Positions 1 to 10,280 of a stretch of DNA of 64,000 nt are shown piece by piece (within the stretch, counting starts at the first letter, position 1; each line of letters starts with the position of its first letter). The DNA is from Capitulum mitella. Its lineage: Eukaryota > Arthropoda > Thecostraca > Pollicipedomorpha > Pollicipedidae. The stretch spans positions 22,656,374 to 22,720,373 of the forward strand of contig CP099847.1 of NCBI GenBank assembly GCA_030062745.1, given 5' to 3'. The position numbers and the translations under genes are program-made. The notes under the pieces are model-generated. The model searched no databases. It saw only the letters and a list, made by a program, of their open reading frames with translations, and was not told the DNA's origin.

Positions 1-279
1 TTTGACTTTTTTGACGCTCCGTATTGAAATTGTGGGCCAGGTTCAGGGGTTTTGAAGTTTGAATATATGTTCTGATTCGTCTTACGTCGTTTGCATTTGT
101 GATTTTACTGTATTACCCATGGCCTTGAGTCAGGTCATGATTTCTACTGAATTTGTATGCCTGCAGCCGAATGTAAGTCATTGTTTTACAGCCTTGGAAC
201 GCTTATCTGTAGTTATATATGCTAAGGAAACACTGATATGTGGTAAAAACTTACTTGTTGGGATGACCATCCCATTTAA

Positions 280-1493
280 CCCTGTTCCCGGCGGAGGGGC
301 TGAATCTGCTCCCCTCGGGTATTTTGCTTGCCAGTTCCATGCTTTTTGACGCGACGTCACGAAACTTGGTCACCTTTCTTACCTATTCTTTCTGTGTAGT
401 GGAAAAAAAATCCGTAATTCTATTCTGCTCAGGAGCGGAGTCAGGCAACGTTTTTGGGAGGCATCTTAGGCCATTTTTGGCCCTGTTGAAGGTAAAAGCC
501 AAATGACTGTCATAAATAGTGTTTTTAGAATATGGAATTTAAAGCTTTATATGGGTTATAGAATTTAAAGCTGTATAGGCAAATGATCAGGTAAACATAC
601 AAGTACCATTTTGTTAATCTGAGGTCACTTCACAAGGTCAGGTGAAGGTCAAAATTCAAATTTTGGTTATATGGTAATGATTCTGGCGCTGTTTTCCCAA
701 ATCGCAAATCCGGAATACTTGTGACGCAGAAGGGTGCCATCTACTTGTGTACGGGGTTTCAGGTTGATGTCAGGTCGAGTCAGGGGCTTATGACCTGAAA
801 TGTCATTGCGCGTACCCTGTATCACGACAGCCGTAAAATGGAATTTTAGAAGTAGTTAATTCACATGTTTGAAAACATTTTCAAACAACATGAAATGCAC
901 TCAAGATTATTCCATGTGACTTTTAAGGTCACTGGAGGTTATTTAAATTCAAAGGTCGTAAGTTGACCTGATGAACATGTGAGCATGACAACACCCCCTT
1001 TTTAATGTCCCTGGCTTCGCCTGTGCTAACATTATGCAAACATAGTAATACGATTTATATTTCTTCAGCATAACATGACTAGTAAAAACTAAAAAGTTAA
1101 CTTTTGTTAACTCAGTTAAAAAAAACTAATTCTCCCATTTTTAAAACCTTGTGAATGCCAGTGAGTTTCAACATTTCAAACTGATCGACCAATGGTAAAG
1201 GCCCCATCCATAAGCTCTCGATTCATGCCAATTTTATGAAAATCGGCCCATAAACAACACAGCTATTTCAAGTCCAAAAATATCCCCATTTTGACTTTTT
1301 ACCCCCTGTATCCACCCTTTGAAAGGTTTTGAAAGCTTCTTTTTCTAAGCATGTAGTTTGCATCATGGCGAATCGATTGCCGTTTGATGCGATGAAATCG
1401 AATGTATAGTTCTCGAGATCTTTGGGGCCGATTCCGCCCCTACCCCCCCCCTGACGTGAATCGGCCATACCCTCCAGCCCTCCTGGAATAAGA
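280..1493 (+). mobile_element. TTAA-flanked nonautonomous DNA transposon, copy A
   Basis: The element is about 1.2 kb, flanked by TTAA at 276-279 and 1494-1497. The left end reads CCCTGTTCCCGG and the right end is a decayed inverted version (CTGGAATAAGA). It aligns along its whole length with copies B and C: the GC-rich end, the segment mentioning an exposed CCTGGCTTCGCCTGTGC stretch near 1010, and the CTCGAGATCTTTGGGG segment near 1415. No transposase frame is present. TTAA duplication plus CCCT-type termini suit the piggyBac group, and Kolobok also uses TTAA, so the superfamily is inferred. This is the most decayed complete copy, and its DR1 motif is degraded near 948-958. Confidence 0.85.
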
Positions 1494-1497
1494 TTAA

Positions 1498-2560
1498 CCC
1501 AGGTTGACTTGATTTAACTCTTTAAAATATGCTGCTTGCTCTGTAGACACATTTTGTATGGGCATGAGGCACAAGAACTACGCACATGCCTACTTTGTTT
1601 ACAGCTAGTGCTGCCGCAGCCGCCTTATTTGTGGTGGCCGGAATAACCTTTTCGTGGCGGAAACAAATTCCCTGGAGATAACTGTCTTTGCATTACGGCC
1701 GTGGCCATGATTGCCAAATTTGACCTCAAATGCCCAGATACTGTGCCACGTAGATAAATCAGACTTCCTGTTTACCGGCTATTCTTTGGGAGCGACGTAG
1801 AAGACTTGATTACCAAAGTTTTCGGCCAAAAATTATAGTATTTAATTTGACCTAAAATGACCTCAGGTGACCTTTATGTTTATCGGACGGCAAATATGTA
1901 AGTGATTTCGTTTGGTTTCACCAAGGCCTTTCGAATGGTATTTTTTCCATTTTGTAGGGCGTAAAGTTTTGGAGATCTTGGGGTCCCCCGATGTTCTCAT
2001 GAACCCCACGGCCGGGGGAAGGTGGATCCGGAGGCTGGCCAGGCTTGATGAATTGTTACTGCCGTGGTACCATGCTACTTGATGAATTTCCTGTCTCATT
2101 CTTATCTGGCCGACGCTATTGTCATTTCAGCTGATCAACTCTTATCGCTCTTTTCTTATCGCCGATTTCACCCAGATCTTATTAAATCTTAGTCAATATA
2201 TATCTTATGTTCATTCTCGGAAAGGCAGTACATAGACTTGATATACTTTTTACTCGGAAATGATAAAAATGTGGCATTCCCCCAAGCACAATGCCAGCTG
2301 TACCGTTCTCTGTAGGTCCGCTCTTTGTTTCTTTCCCCTGCGGCGCCCCCGCCCAGCGATGCGGGCAGCTCAGCAAAGTCACGGCCGGCGGCTCGTGCGG
2401 CGGAGAGCTTTCAGCCATGACCCTCCCCCGGCGTGAGATGCACGCTCAAAATGGGCCCAAGGTGAACAGGCTGACGCTGTGCCGTCGGAGCGGGCCGTCA
2501 GCCGCCGTAAGCGGCTTCCTGGCCCGACAGGTGGCTTCTCTGGAGGTCATCGCTGAGGAA
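1498..2560. other. No gene seen; scattered AGGTCA-type half-sites
   Basis: This stretch has no convincing exon. Three TGACCT half-sites cluster near 1848-1875, as in the TTAA elements, so it may include an older unrecognised relic. The GC-rich part from 2320 has open frames in several directions, but no splice or protein signal that I can defend. Confidence 0.4.
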
Positions 2561-2565
2561 CTGTG

Positions 2566-2853
2566 CTATTTCATCCCGATGACAGGATGCCTGTGGATTC
2601 CCGTCTGCGTCCCTGGCACAGTTGGAAGGAGATGCTCGTAGTAACGTGACGAGTTGCCCGCGTACTTTCCACGACGGTTCGAAGGGCCTTTCACGTTGGT
2701 GCCGGGTGAAATGAGTGGCATAGTGACGAAAGGACCATTTTGGTCGTGAGGGTCTTTCACCATAACGTTCCAGCCGATTGCCATGTATTTGCCAACCCGG
2801 TCGTGCTCATCTATGACTTGTTTTTGACGGTCGAAAGATTGCCAGACGCACAC
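2566..2853 (-). CDS. Candidate exon, unknown protein
   Basis: A minus-strand frame closed by a TAG stop reads as protein-like sequence with varied composition, including the stretches GKYMAIGWNVMVKDPHD and YYEHLLPTVPGTQTG. It has Gly/Pro turns, aromatic residues and few of the Arg/Pro/Ser runs that mark chance frames in this GC-rich DNA. An in-frame stop lies just upstream, so the exon would begin at an internal splice acceptor or at the ATG that starts MAIGWN, leaving about 70 residues. I do not recognise the family. No promoter or partner exon was found. It could still be a chance open frame or a fragment of an old element. Confidence 0.3.
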   Translation of the reverse strand: MCVWQSFDRQKQVIDEHDRVGKYMAIGWNVMVKDPHDQNGPFVTMPLISPGTNVKGPSNRRGKYAGNSSRYYEHLLPTVPGTQTGIHRHPVIGMK

Positions 2854-2869
2854 TTACGTTTCTGCTGAC

Positions 2870-4265
2870 TGGCTGAACGCGATTTCTAATTTTGCGGTTC
2901 GTGACTGTTAAAAAGTGCCGCGCAATGCGTGATTCCCTTCGTCTGGTCTGGGGAGTTGTTCCTGTCATTCCGCGCCAAATGTTGGCATTACTGTCCTCGC
3001 GCCTTGCGGCCAGACTGTCGTCTCGTACCTGCAAGCGGCTGGTGCCCGTTTGTCGCGGTCTCGTGTCCTTGAATCGTGCAAGTAGGGCGGGCGTCAAAAT
3101 TTGTCCAAACCGGTCTGTCGGTGGCGACAGGCTTTCGCGCCCGGTACGGCGGAGAAACGGGAAGGCGCGCGGCGGCGGCCGCTCGCACCGAGCGACCGCG
3201 TGGTCCGCAGCCTGTGACGTCACGTTACGCTCCCGTACCACCCTCGACCTCCGTACCCGATGTTTTCTCCGGGTGCGGTTCAGCGCGGGTTGTGGGTCGT
3301 TTCAGTCGCCCAGTCCAGCTAACAAGCCACGAAATAAGTCAGTGACTTTTTTGACGGTTTCTCGTCGCAGGCATCCGGACACAGGCCACCATTGGCTTGA
3401 GACGGCGTAGTGGAAAATGTGACTGGCACTGCCACCGCGGTAACATCCGTTTCTGAAAATTCCACGCCGACAGTGACGAGTGTTATTTAATTCCGCCGAC
3501 ATTGTAGAATCATGACATCATCTCGGCTGGAATTTCCGTTCATAATGCTGTGGTTCCACTCTTTTAATGCCATGAAACATGGGGATTGCAGTATTCTGGA
3601 TGATAATAGCTGTTTCGCAGACGAGAAAAACGAGTTTTTGTGTGGTACATGACTTGGTTTACGCAGGCATATATCCAGCCTGAGGTTGCGAGTTATGCTG
3701 GAGAACCTTTAATTCTGTTTTAGCGGAAATCGATCGGATAAGCGATTTATTGTTACCTTGATTTATGGCCACGGAATTCCTGACTCTTGCTCTTGACTTG
3801 TTCGCACTGACGCCACGTCTGACCGTCTGAACGTCATCTTATCGCTTATGACGCAGATCCTTACTTATGTTGGTAACGTGTTTGCGGTTGTATTTTGTAA
3901 AGTTAATGGCCGTGATGTTTCCGTTCTCCTCCTGCACTCACGCTGAAATATGACACGTTGCATTATTAATGCTGATTTAGACGATGAATGGCTGTGCCAG
4001 ATGATCTCTGGTGTTCTATTTTCCAGCATTCGATTAGCATACAGAATCGTGCGGTTTTTTGCGGCTGTCACGGTACCGTCACCACGGATCGCGCTGGCGT
4101 TTAAAATATGACGTCATTTAGTGAACAGTGTGCAAGCTCTTTCCTGTTATTAGCCAGACGTAAATGCCGTCGGCTACCACATTGAGTTCAAATGATTTGT
4201 AGGTGGTCATGGTCATTATCATTTCACTAGTTAGTGTTGACGACATTTGAGAAATTAAAGGAAAA
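2870..4265. other. CpG-rich then AT-richer unannotated DNA
   Basis: The part at 2870-3420 is GC- and CpG-rich, with overlapping frames on both strands and a full TGACGTCA CRE-like palindrome near 3216. The composition resembles a CpG-rich exon or promoter, but no TATA box, splice pair or recognisable protein goes with it. From 3420 to 4265 I see nothing beyond scattered CRE-like motifs, one near 4109. Confidence 0.3.
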
Positions 4266-4559
4266 TTGATGACGGAAGGCAGTCCCCGCTCGCGAAAACG
4301 CTTTACAGCGGACATGACAAGTCCCGTATTGGTTGTGTGTATTGTTGCCGTGCTGATTGCCAAGGCCGGCGGCTGCGCAGCGCGCGTGCTGCCTGTCACG
4401 CTGGCCGGCGCCTGTGCTGGGGTGAAATGTGCGGCCGGGTGGACTGGCTGGGCCGCGGCGTGCGGGTCCAGTGTCGCGCGACACGTCCTCTGGCGAGGCA
4501 GCTGCGTCCCATGTTCGGGAGGTAGCGGTGTTGCGGGTCTCCGGGGACGTGTCTCTGGC

Positions 4560-7500
4560 GCCGCTGTCCTCTCTGCTGGACGGTGGCTGTCCTCTGTACT
4601 GGACGGTGACTGTCCTCTCTGCTGGACGGTGACTGTCCTCTGCTGGACGGTGGCTGTCCTCTCTGCTGGACGGTGGCTGTCCTCTATACTGGACGGTGAC
4701 TGTCCTCTCTGCTGGACGGTGATTGTCCTCTCTGCTGGACGGTGGCTGTCCTCTCTGCTGGACGGTGACTTTCCTCTGTACTGGACGGTGACTGTCCTCT
4801 CTGCTGGACGGTGATTGTCCTCTGCTGGACGGTGACTGTCCTCTCTGCTGGACGGTGACTGTCCTCTGTACTGGACGGCGACTGTCCTCTCTGCTGGACG
4901 GTGACTGTCCTCTCTGCTGGACGGTGACTGTCCTCTCTGCTGGACGGTGACTGTCCTCTGTATTGGACGGTGATTGTCCTCTCTGCTGGACGGTGACTGT
5001 CCTCTCTGCTGGACGGTGATTGTCCTCTCTGCTGGGCGGTGACTGTCCTCTCTGCTGGCCGGCGACTGTCCTCTCTGCTGGACGGTGACTGTCCTCTCTG
5101 CTGGACGGTGACTGTCCTCTGCACTGGACGGTGACTGTCCTCTCTGCTGGACGCTGATTGTCCTCTCTGCTGGACGGTGGCTGTCCTCTCTGCTGGACGG
5201 TGATTGTCCCCTCTGCTGGACGGTGACTGTCCTCTCTGCTGGACGGTGACTGTCCTCTCTGCTGGACGGTGACTGTCCTCTGCTGGCCGGTGACTGTCCT
5301 CTGTACTGGACGGTGATTGTCCTCTCTGCTGGACGGTGACTGTCCTCTCTGCTGGCGCCGCTGTCCTCTCTGCTGGACGGTGGCTGTCCTCTCTGCTGGA
5401 CGGTGACTGTCCTCTCTGCTGGGCGGTGACTGTCCTCTCTGCTGGCCGGTGACTGTCCTCTCTGCTGGACGGTGACTGTCCTCTCTGCTGGACGGTGACT
5501 GTCCTCTGCACTGGACGGTGACTGTCCTCTCTGCTGGACGCTGATTGTCCTCTCTGCTGGACGGTGGCTGTCCTCTCTGCTGGACGGTGATTGTCCTCTC
5601 TGCTGGACGGTGACTGTCCTCTCTGCTGGACGGTGACTGTCCTCTCTGCTGGACGGTGGCTGTCCTCTCTGCTGGACGGTGACTGTCCTCTCTGCTGGCC
5701 GGTGACTGTCCTCTGTACTGGACGGTGATTGTCCTCTCTGCTGGACGGTGACTGTCCTCTCTGCTGGCCTGCTGTCCTCTCTGCTGGACGGTGGCTGTCC
5801 TCTCTGCTGGCCGGTGACTGTCCTCTCTGCTGGACGGTGACTGTCCTCTCTGCTGGACGGTGACTGTCCTCTGTACTGGACGGTGACTGTCCTCTCTGCT
5901 GGACGGTGACTGTCCTCTCTGCTGGACGGTGACTGTCCTCTGTACTGGACGGTGACTGTCCTCTCTGCTGGACGGTGACTGTCCTCTCTGCTGGACGGTG
6001 ATTATCCCCCCTGCTGGCTGGTGGCTGTCCTCTCTGCTGGACGGTGACTGTCCTCTCTGCTGGCCGGTGGCTGTCCTCTCTGCTGGACGGTGACTGTCCT
6101 CTCTGCTGGCCGGTGATTGTCCTCTCTGCTGGACGGTGGCTGTCCTCTCTGCTGGACGGTGACTGTCCTCTCTGCTGGACGGTGATTATCCCCTCTGCTG
6201 ACTGGTGGCTGTCCTCTCTGCTGGACGGTGACTGTCCTCTCTGCTGGACGGTGATTGTCCTCTCTGCTGGACGGTGACTGTCCTCTGTACTGGACGGTGA
6301 CTGTCCTCTCTGCTGGACGGTGACTGTCCTCTGTACTGGACGGTGATTGTCCTCTCTGCTGGACGGTGACTGTCCTCTCTGCTGGACGGTGATTGTCCTC
6401 TCTGCTGGACGGTGACTGTCCTCTCTGCTGGCCGGTGGCTGTCCTCTCTGCTGGACGGTGACTGTCATCTGTACTGGACGGTGATTGTCCTCTCTGCTGG
6501 ACGGTGACTGTCCTCTGTACTGGACGGTGATTGTCCTCTCTGCTGGCCGGTGACTGTCCTCTGTACTGGCCGGTGGTTGTCCTCTCTGCTGGACGGTGAC
6601 TGTCCTCTCTGCTGGACGGTGATTGTCCCCTCTGCTGGACGGTGATTGTCCTCTCTGCTGGACGGTGACTGTCCTCTGTACTGGACGGTGATTGTCCTCT
6701 CTGCTGGCCGGTGACTGTCCTCTGTACTGGACAGTGATTGTCCTCTCTGCTGGCCGGTGGCTGTCCTCTCTGCTGGACGGTGACTGTCCTCTCTGCTGGC
6801 CGGTGATTGTCCTCTCTGCTGGACGGTGACTGTCCTCTCTGCTGGACGGTGATTATCCCCCCTGCTGGCTGGTGGCTGTCCTCTCTGCTGGACGGTGGCT
6901 GTCCTCTGCTGGACGGTGATTGTCCTCTCTGCTGGACGGTGACTGTCCTCTCTGCTGGCCGGTGACTGTCCTCTCTGCTTGACGGTGATTGTCCTCTCTG
7001 CTGGGCGGTGGCTGTCCTCTCTGCTGGACGGTGACTGTCCTCTCTTCTGGACGGTGATTGTCCTCTCTGCTGGACGGTGACTGTCCTCTCTGCTGGACGG
7101 TGACTGTCCTCTCTGCTGGCCGGTGGCTGTCCTCTCTGCTGGACGGTGATTGTCCTCTCTGCTGGACGGTGACTGTCCTCTCTGCTGGACGGTGACTGTC
7201 CTCTCTGTTGGACGGTGACTGTCCTCTGTACTGGACGCTGATTGTCCTCTCTGCTGGCCGGTGGCTATCCTTTCTGCTGGACGGTGACTGTCCTCTCTGC
7301 TGGACGGTGATTGTCCTCTCTGCTGGACGGTGATTATCCCCTCTGCTGACTGGTGGCTGTCCTCTCTGCTGGCCGGTGGCTGTCCTCTCTGCTGGACGGT
7401 GATTGTCCTCTCTGCTGGACGGTGACTGTCCTCTGTACTGGACGGTGATTGTCCTCTCTGCTGGCCGGTGACTGTCCTCTGTACTGGCCGGTGATTGTCC

Positions 7501-8680
7501 TCTCTGCTGGACGGTGACTGTCCTCTCTGCTGGACGGTGATTGTCCCCTCTGCTGGACGGTGACTGTCCTCTCTGTTGGACGGTGACTGTCCTCTGTACT
7601 GGACGGTGATTGTCCTCTCTGCTGGCCGGTGGCTATCCTCTCTGCTGGACGGTGACTGTCCTCTCTTCTGGACGGTGATTGTCCTCTCTGCTGGACGGTG
7701 ATTGTCCTCTCTGCTGGCCGGTGGCTGTCCTCTCTGCTGGACGGTGACTGTCCTCTCTGCTGGACGGTGACTGTCCTCTGTACTGGACGGTGACTGTCCT
7801 GTCTGCTGGACGGTGACTGTTCTCTCTGCTGGACGGTGATTATCCCCCCTGCTGGCTGGTGGCTGTCCTCTCTGCTGGACAGTGACTGTCCTCTCTGCTG
7901 GACGGTAATTGTCCTCTCTGCTGGACGGTGACTGTCCTCTCTGTTGGCCGGTGACTGTCCTCTCTGCTGGACGGTGCTTGTCCTCTCTGCTGGCCGGTGG
8001 CTGTCCTCTCTGCTGGACGGTGACTGTCCTCTCTGCTGGCCGGTGATTGTCCTCTCTGCTGGACGGTGGCTGTCCTCTCTGCTGGACGGTGACTGTCCTC
8101 TCTGCTGGACGGTGATTATCCCCTCTGCTGACTGGTGGCTGTCCTCTCTGCTGGACGGTGATTGTCCTCTCTGCTGGACGGTGACTGTCCTCTGTACTGG
8201 ACGGTGACTGTCCTCTCTGCTGGACGGTGATTGTCCTCTCTGCTGGCCGGTGACTGCCCTCTGTACTGGACGGTGACCGGATCTGGATGCACGACTGTCC
8301 TCTCTGCTGGACGGTGATTGTCGTCTCTGCTGGACGGTGACTGTCCTCTCTGCTGTACGGTGACTGTCCTCTGTACTGGTCGGCGACTGTCCTCTGTCCT
8401 GGACGGTGACTGTCCTCTGTACTGGACGGTGATTGCCCTCTCTGCTGGACGGTGACTGTCCTCTGTTCTGGACGGTGACTGTCCTCTGTACTGGACGGTG
8501 ACTGCCCTCTCTGCTGTACGGTGACTGTCCTCTCTGCTGGACGGTGACTTTCCTCTGTACTGGACGGTGACTGTCCTCTCTGCTGGACGGTGATTGTCCT
8601 CTGCTGGACGGTGACTTTCCTCTCTGCTGGACGTTGACTGTCCTCTGTATTGGACGGCGACCGGATCCGGATGCACGACT
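4560..8680. repeat. Large minisatellite, 23-bp unit (~4.1 kb)
   Basis: The array is built from a 23-bp unit, GACTGTCCTCTCTGCTGGAC plus GGT, repeated well over 150 times. Variants include CTGTACTGG for CTCTGCTGG and a 21-bp short form. Rarer marker units (ATTATCCCCTCTGCTGACTGG and ATTATCCCCCCTGCTGGCTGG types) recur near 6001, 6183, 6842, 7333, 7851 and 8116, showing that blocks were duplicated as larger units. A non-repeat insert, CGGATCYGGATGCACGACT, recurs near 8278 and 8660. Because 23 is not a multiple of three, three units give a 23-residue protein period on the minus strand, so long open frames appear without selection. The array probably lies in a FAM50A intron or upstream of the exons seen. 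Confidence 0.97.
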
Positions 8681-9353
8681 GGCCTCTCTGCTGCGACTAT
8701 TCTCTCTGTCGGGTGGTGACCGGCTGCGGGGGCACGGCTGTCCTCCCTCCTGGGTTAGGACGGGCTGCGGGGGCACGGCTGTCTGGAGAGCGACGGCCGC
8801 CGCGTGGGCTTTCAAACGGTTTTGTTGTGCTTCGTCATACGACTGGGGCAGCCGTTCTGGTCTTTGCTGTAAGCACTTCATAAATAATCTGTGGGCGGCA
8901 TATGACCACGTCTTCAGTGCGCCTGTATCAATAATCTGTCGGTCAGTCGAGCGACGACTGTCGCTCTGTCTGTCGACTGTCGGCGGCTGTGGGCACGACC
9001 CCAGTTCTCCTATGGAGAGGAGACGCCGGCGGCCGTGTTGTGTCTACAGGCCAGTTCGGGTGCATGCCGTGCTGTAGGCAGTTTGTTAAAGGCTGCGGAG
9101 GAACGATGCCCACGGTCCGAACCAGAGGGCTAAGCCGCTTACCTGGGACCACTGCCGTGGAGCAGCCGGATCTACCTTGCAGACTGTTCTGGAAACCACT
9201 CTAATCCGTGCTTCATTGGAACACTCGGTTAGGTGGTTTAAAACTTCAATGTTTTACCTGGCGACATGCTCAGTAATCGAAAAAGTTCTCATTGGCGTAG
9301 GCTGTTCTGATTCTGACCGGCATTGTCTAACATCCGCTACACGTGGGCGACAG
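8681..9353. other. Array margin and probable intron upstream of FAM50A exon
   Basis: Degenerate repeats continue here, for example TGCGGGGGCACGGCTGTC at about 8725 and again 44 bp on, and CTGTCGGTCAGTCG-like motifs near 8935-8990. No earlier FAM50A exon is visible; the expected preceding exon, which should end in the first base of a split Gly codon, was not found. A branch-point-like TCTAAC near 9325 precedes the acceptor at 9351-9353. Confidence 0.5.
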
Positions 9354-9508
9354 GCAACTCCATCTACCAGTTCCTCTCGCGATGTCTGGAGATGCTGCGG
9401 AAGGAGTTCACTGAGCTGAGGGCCGTCTCCGGCGACCAACTGATGTACGTCAAGGAGGACCTCATCATCCCGCACCACTACACCTTCTACGATTTCATCG
9501 TCACCAAG
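9354..9508 (+). CDS. FAM50A: FAM50A/XAP5 orthologue, penultimate exon
   Basis: This exon encodes 51 residues after completing a split Gly codon, from [18 protein letters not shown] through [21 protein letters not shown]. It matches the conserved C-terminal XAP5 domain of FAM50 proteins, nuclear factors associated with the spliceosome. An AG acceptor at 9352-9353 opens the exon after phase 1, and AAG|GTAACG closes it at phase 0. The next exon begins in the same phase with ARGKSGPLF, as expected for this family. Upstream exons, about two thirds of the protein, are not visible and may lie before the window. The fit to the family is close and gap-free. Confidence 0.95.
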
Positions 9509-9539
9509 GTAACGTGCTGCCGAGCGAGCTCGAGTGGTG

Positions 9540-10280
9540 CGGCATCATCATCATTCCGGCTGTTTCAGCAGCTACCCATCTGGCCGCTCCCAGTTTGCCT
9601 GTGGCGGCAGTCCCAGGCTTCCGCAATCCCGCGATATCCCTCACGGGTCCATCGTGGGTTCAGTCCTTTTCCTCATCGTTGTAAACGACATACCCTGCTT
9701 CGTAGCCCATGATCGGCTATTATCCTATGTCGACGACACCCAGATCATGGACTCAGCAGCTCTTGACCCCGATGAACTCCAGATGCTGAAGTCCCGAGCC
9801 GAGGAGAATATTCACCGCTTACAACAATGGTTCAGCGCAAATAGCCAAAAAGTGAGTGGAGGAAAAACTTGTTTCACTCTTCTTGGAATTAAAAATTCCG
9901 TGGCCAAAGCCTCACAATTCATTGTCTGGTTTAACGATGTCATTGTATGGTCTCAAAAGTGCATTCATGTACTGGACGTTTTCCCTGTGCTGGGAGCAAC
10001 ATATATCTTCCGTAGTCCGGCGATCCAATGCAATCCTCATGTTCCTTTTCAAAATCCGGCCTCATCTGGCCCCAGACGTCCTAAAAATCCTTGTCTAGAT
10101 CCATGTCTTCCCCCGTCTCCAGTACTGCTCCCAGACTGTCGGCGCCTTGCACGCCCGACTGAGGGAGGGGGACGGTTGTCCGCCCCCTCTTACTCACGAA
10201 TGGCTGATCCCACGATAAAAATAAGCACACCGTTGGAAAGGTTGTGGCGATTAGAGCTCTACCGGTCTCATCTGTAGTTT
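9540..10280 (+). pseudogene. Non-LTR retrotransposon reverse transcriptase fragment (CR1/L2/jockey-like)
   Basis: The translated fragment shows the core RT blocks of a non-LTR element. There is a SYPSGRSQF segment, the [19 protein letters not shown] block (normally PQGS.LGP.LF..Y.ND.P), and the catalytic box SYVDDTQI, a Y-x-D-D variant. The thumb-side stretch LQQWFSANSQKV..GKTCF follows. After about 9920 the homology shifts frame and continues as SSVVRRSNAILM and FKIRPHLAPDVLKILV, then decays. There is no endonuclease domain, 3' tail or target duplication. The fragment lies in the same orientation as FAM50A and starts only about 30 bp past the intron's donor site. It is dead because of frameshifts and truncation. 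Confidence 0.9.

Noticed and set aside
4266-4560. Frame with a signal-peptide-like start (MTSPVLVVCIVAVLIA)
   Set aside because: It runs straight into the minisatellite, and the Cys/Ala-rich part shows no family or splice signals.
4684-6468. 594-codon open frame on the minus strand
   Set aside because: It consists only of the 23-bp minisatellite read in rotating frames; no promoter, splice site or unique protein sequence.
7334-8881. 515-codon open frame on the minus strand
   Set aside because: Same minisatellite artefact; its short unique start near 8880 shows no recognisable protein.
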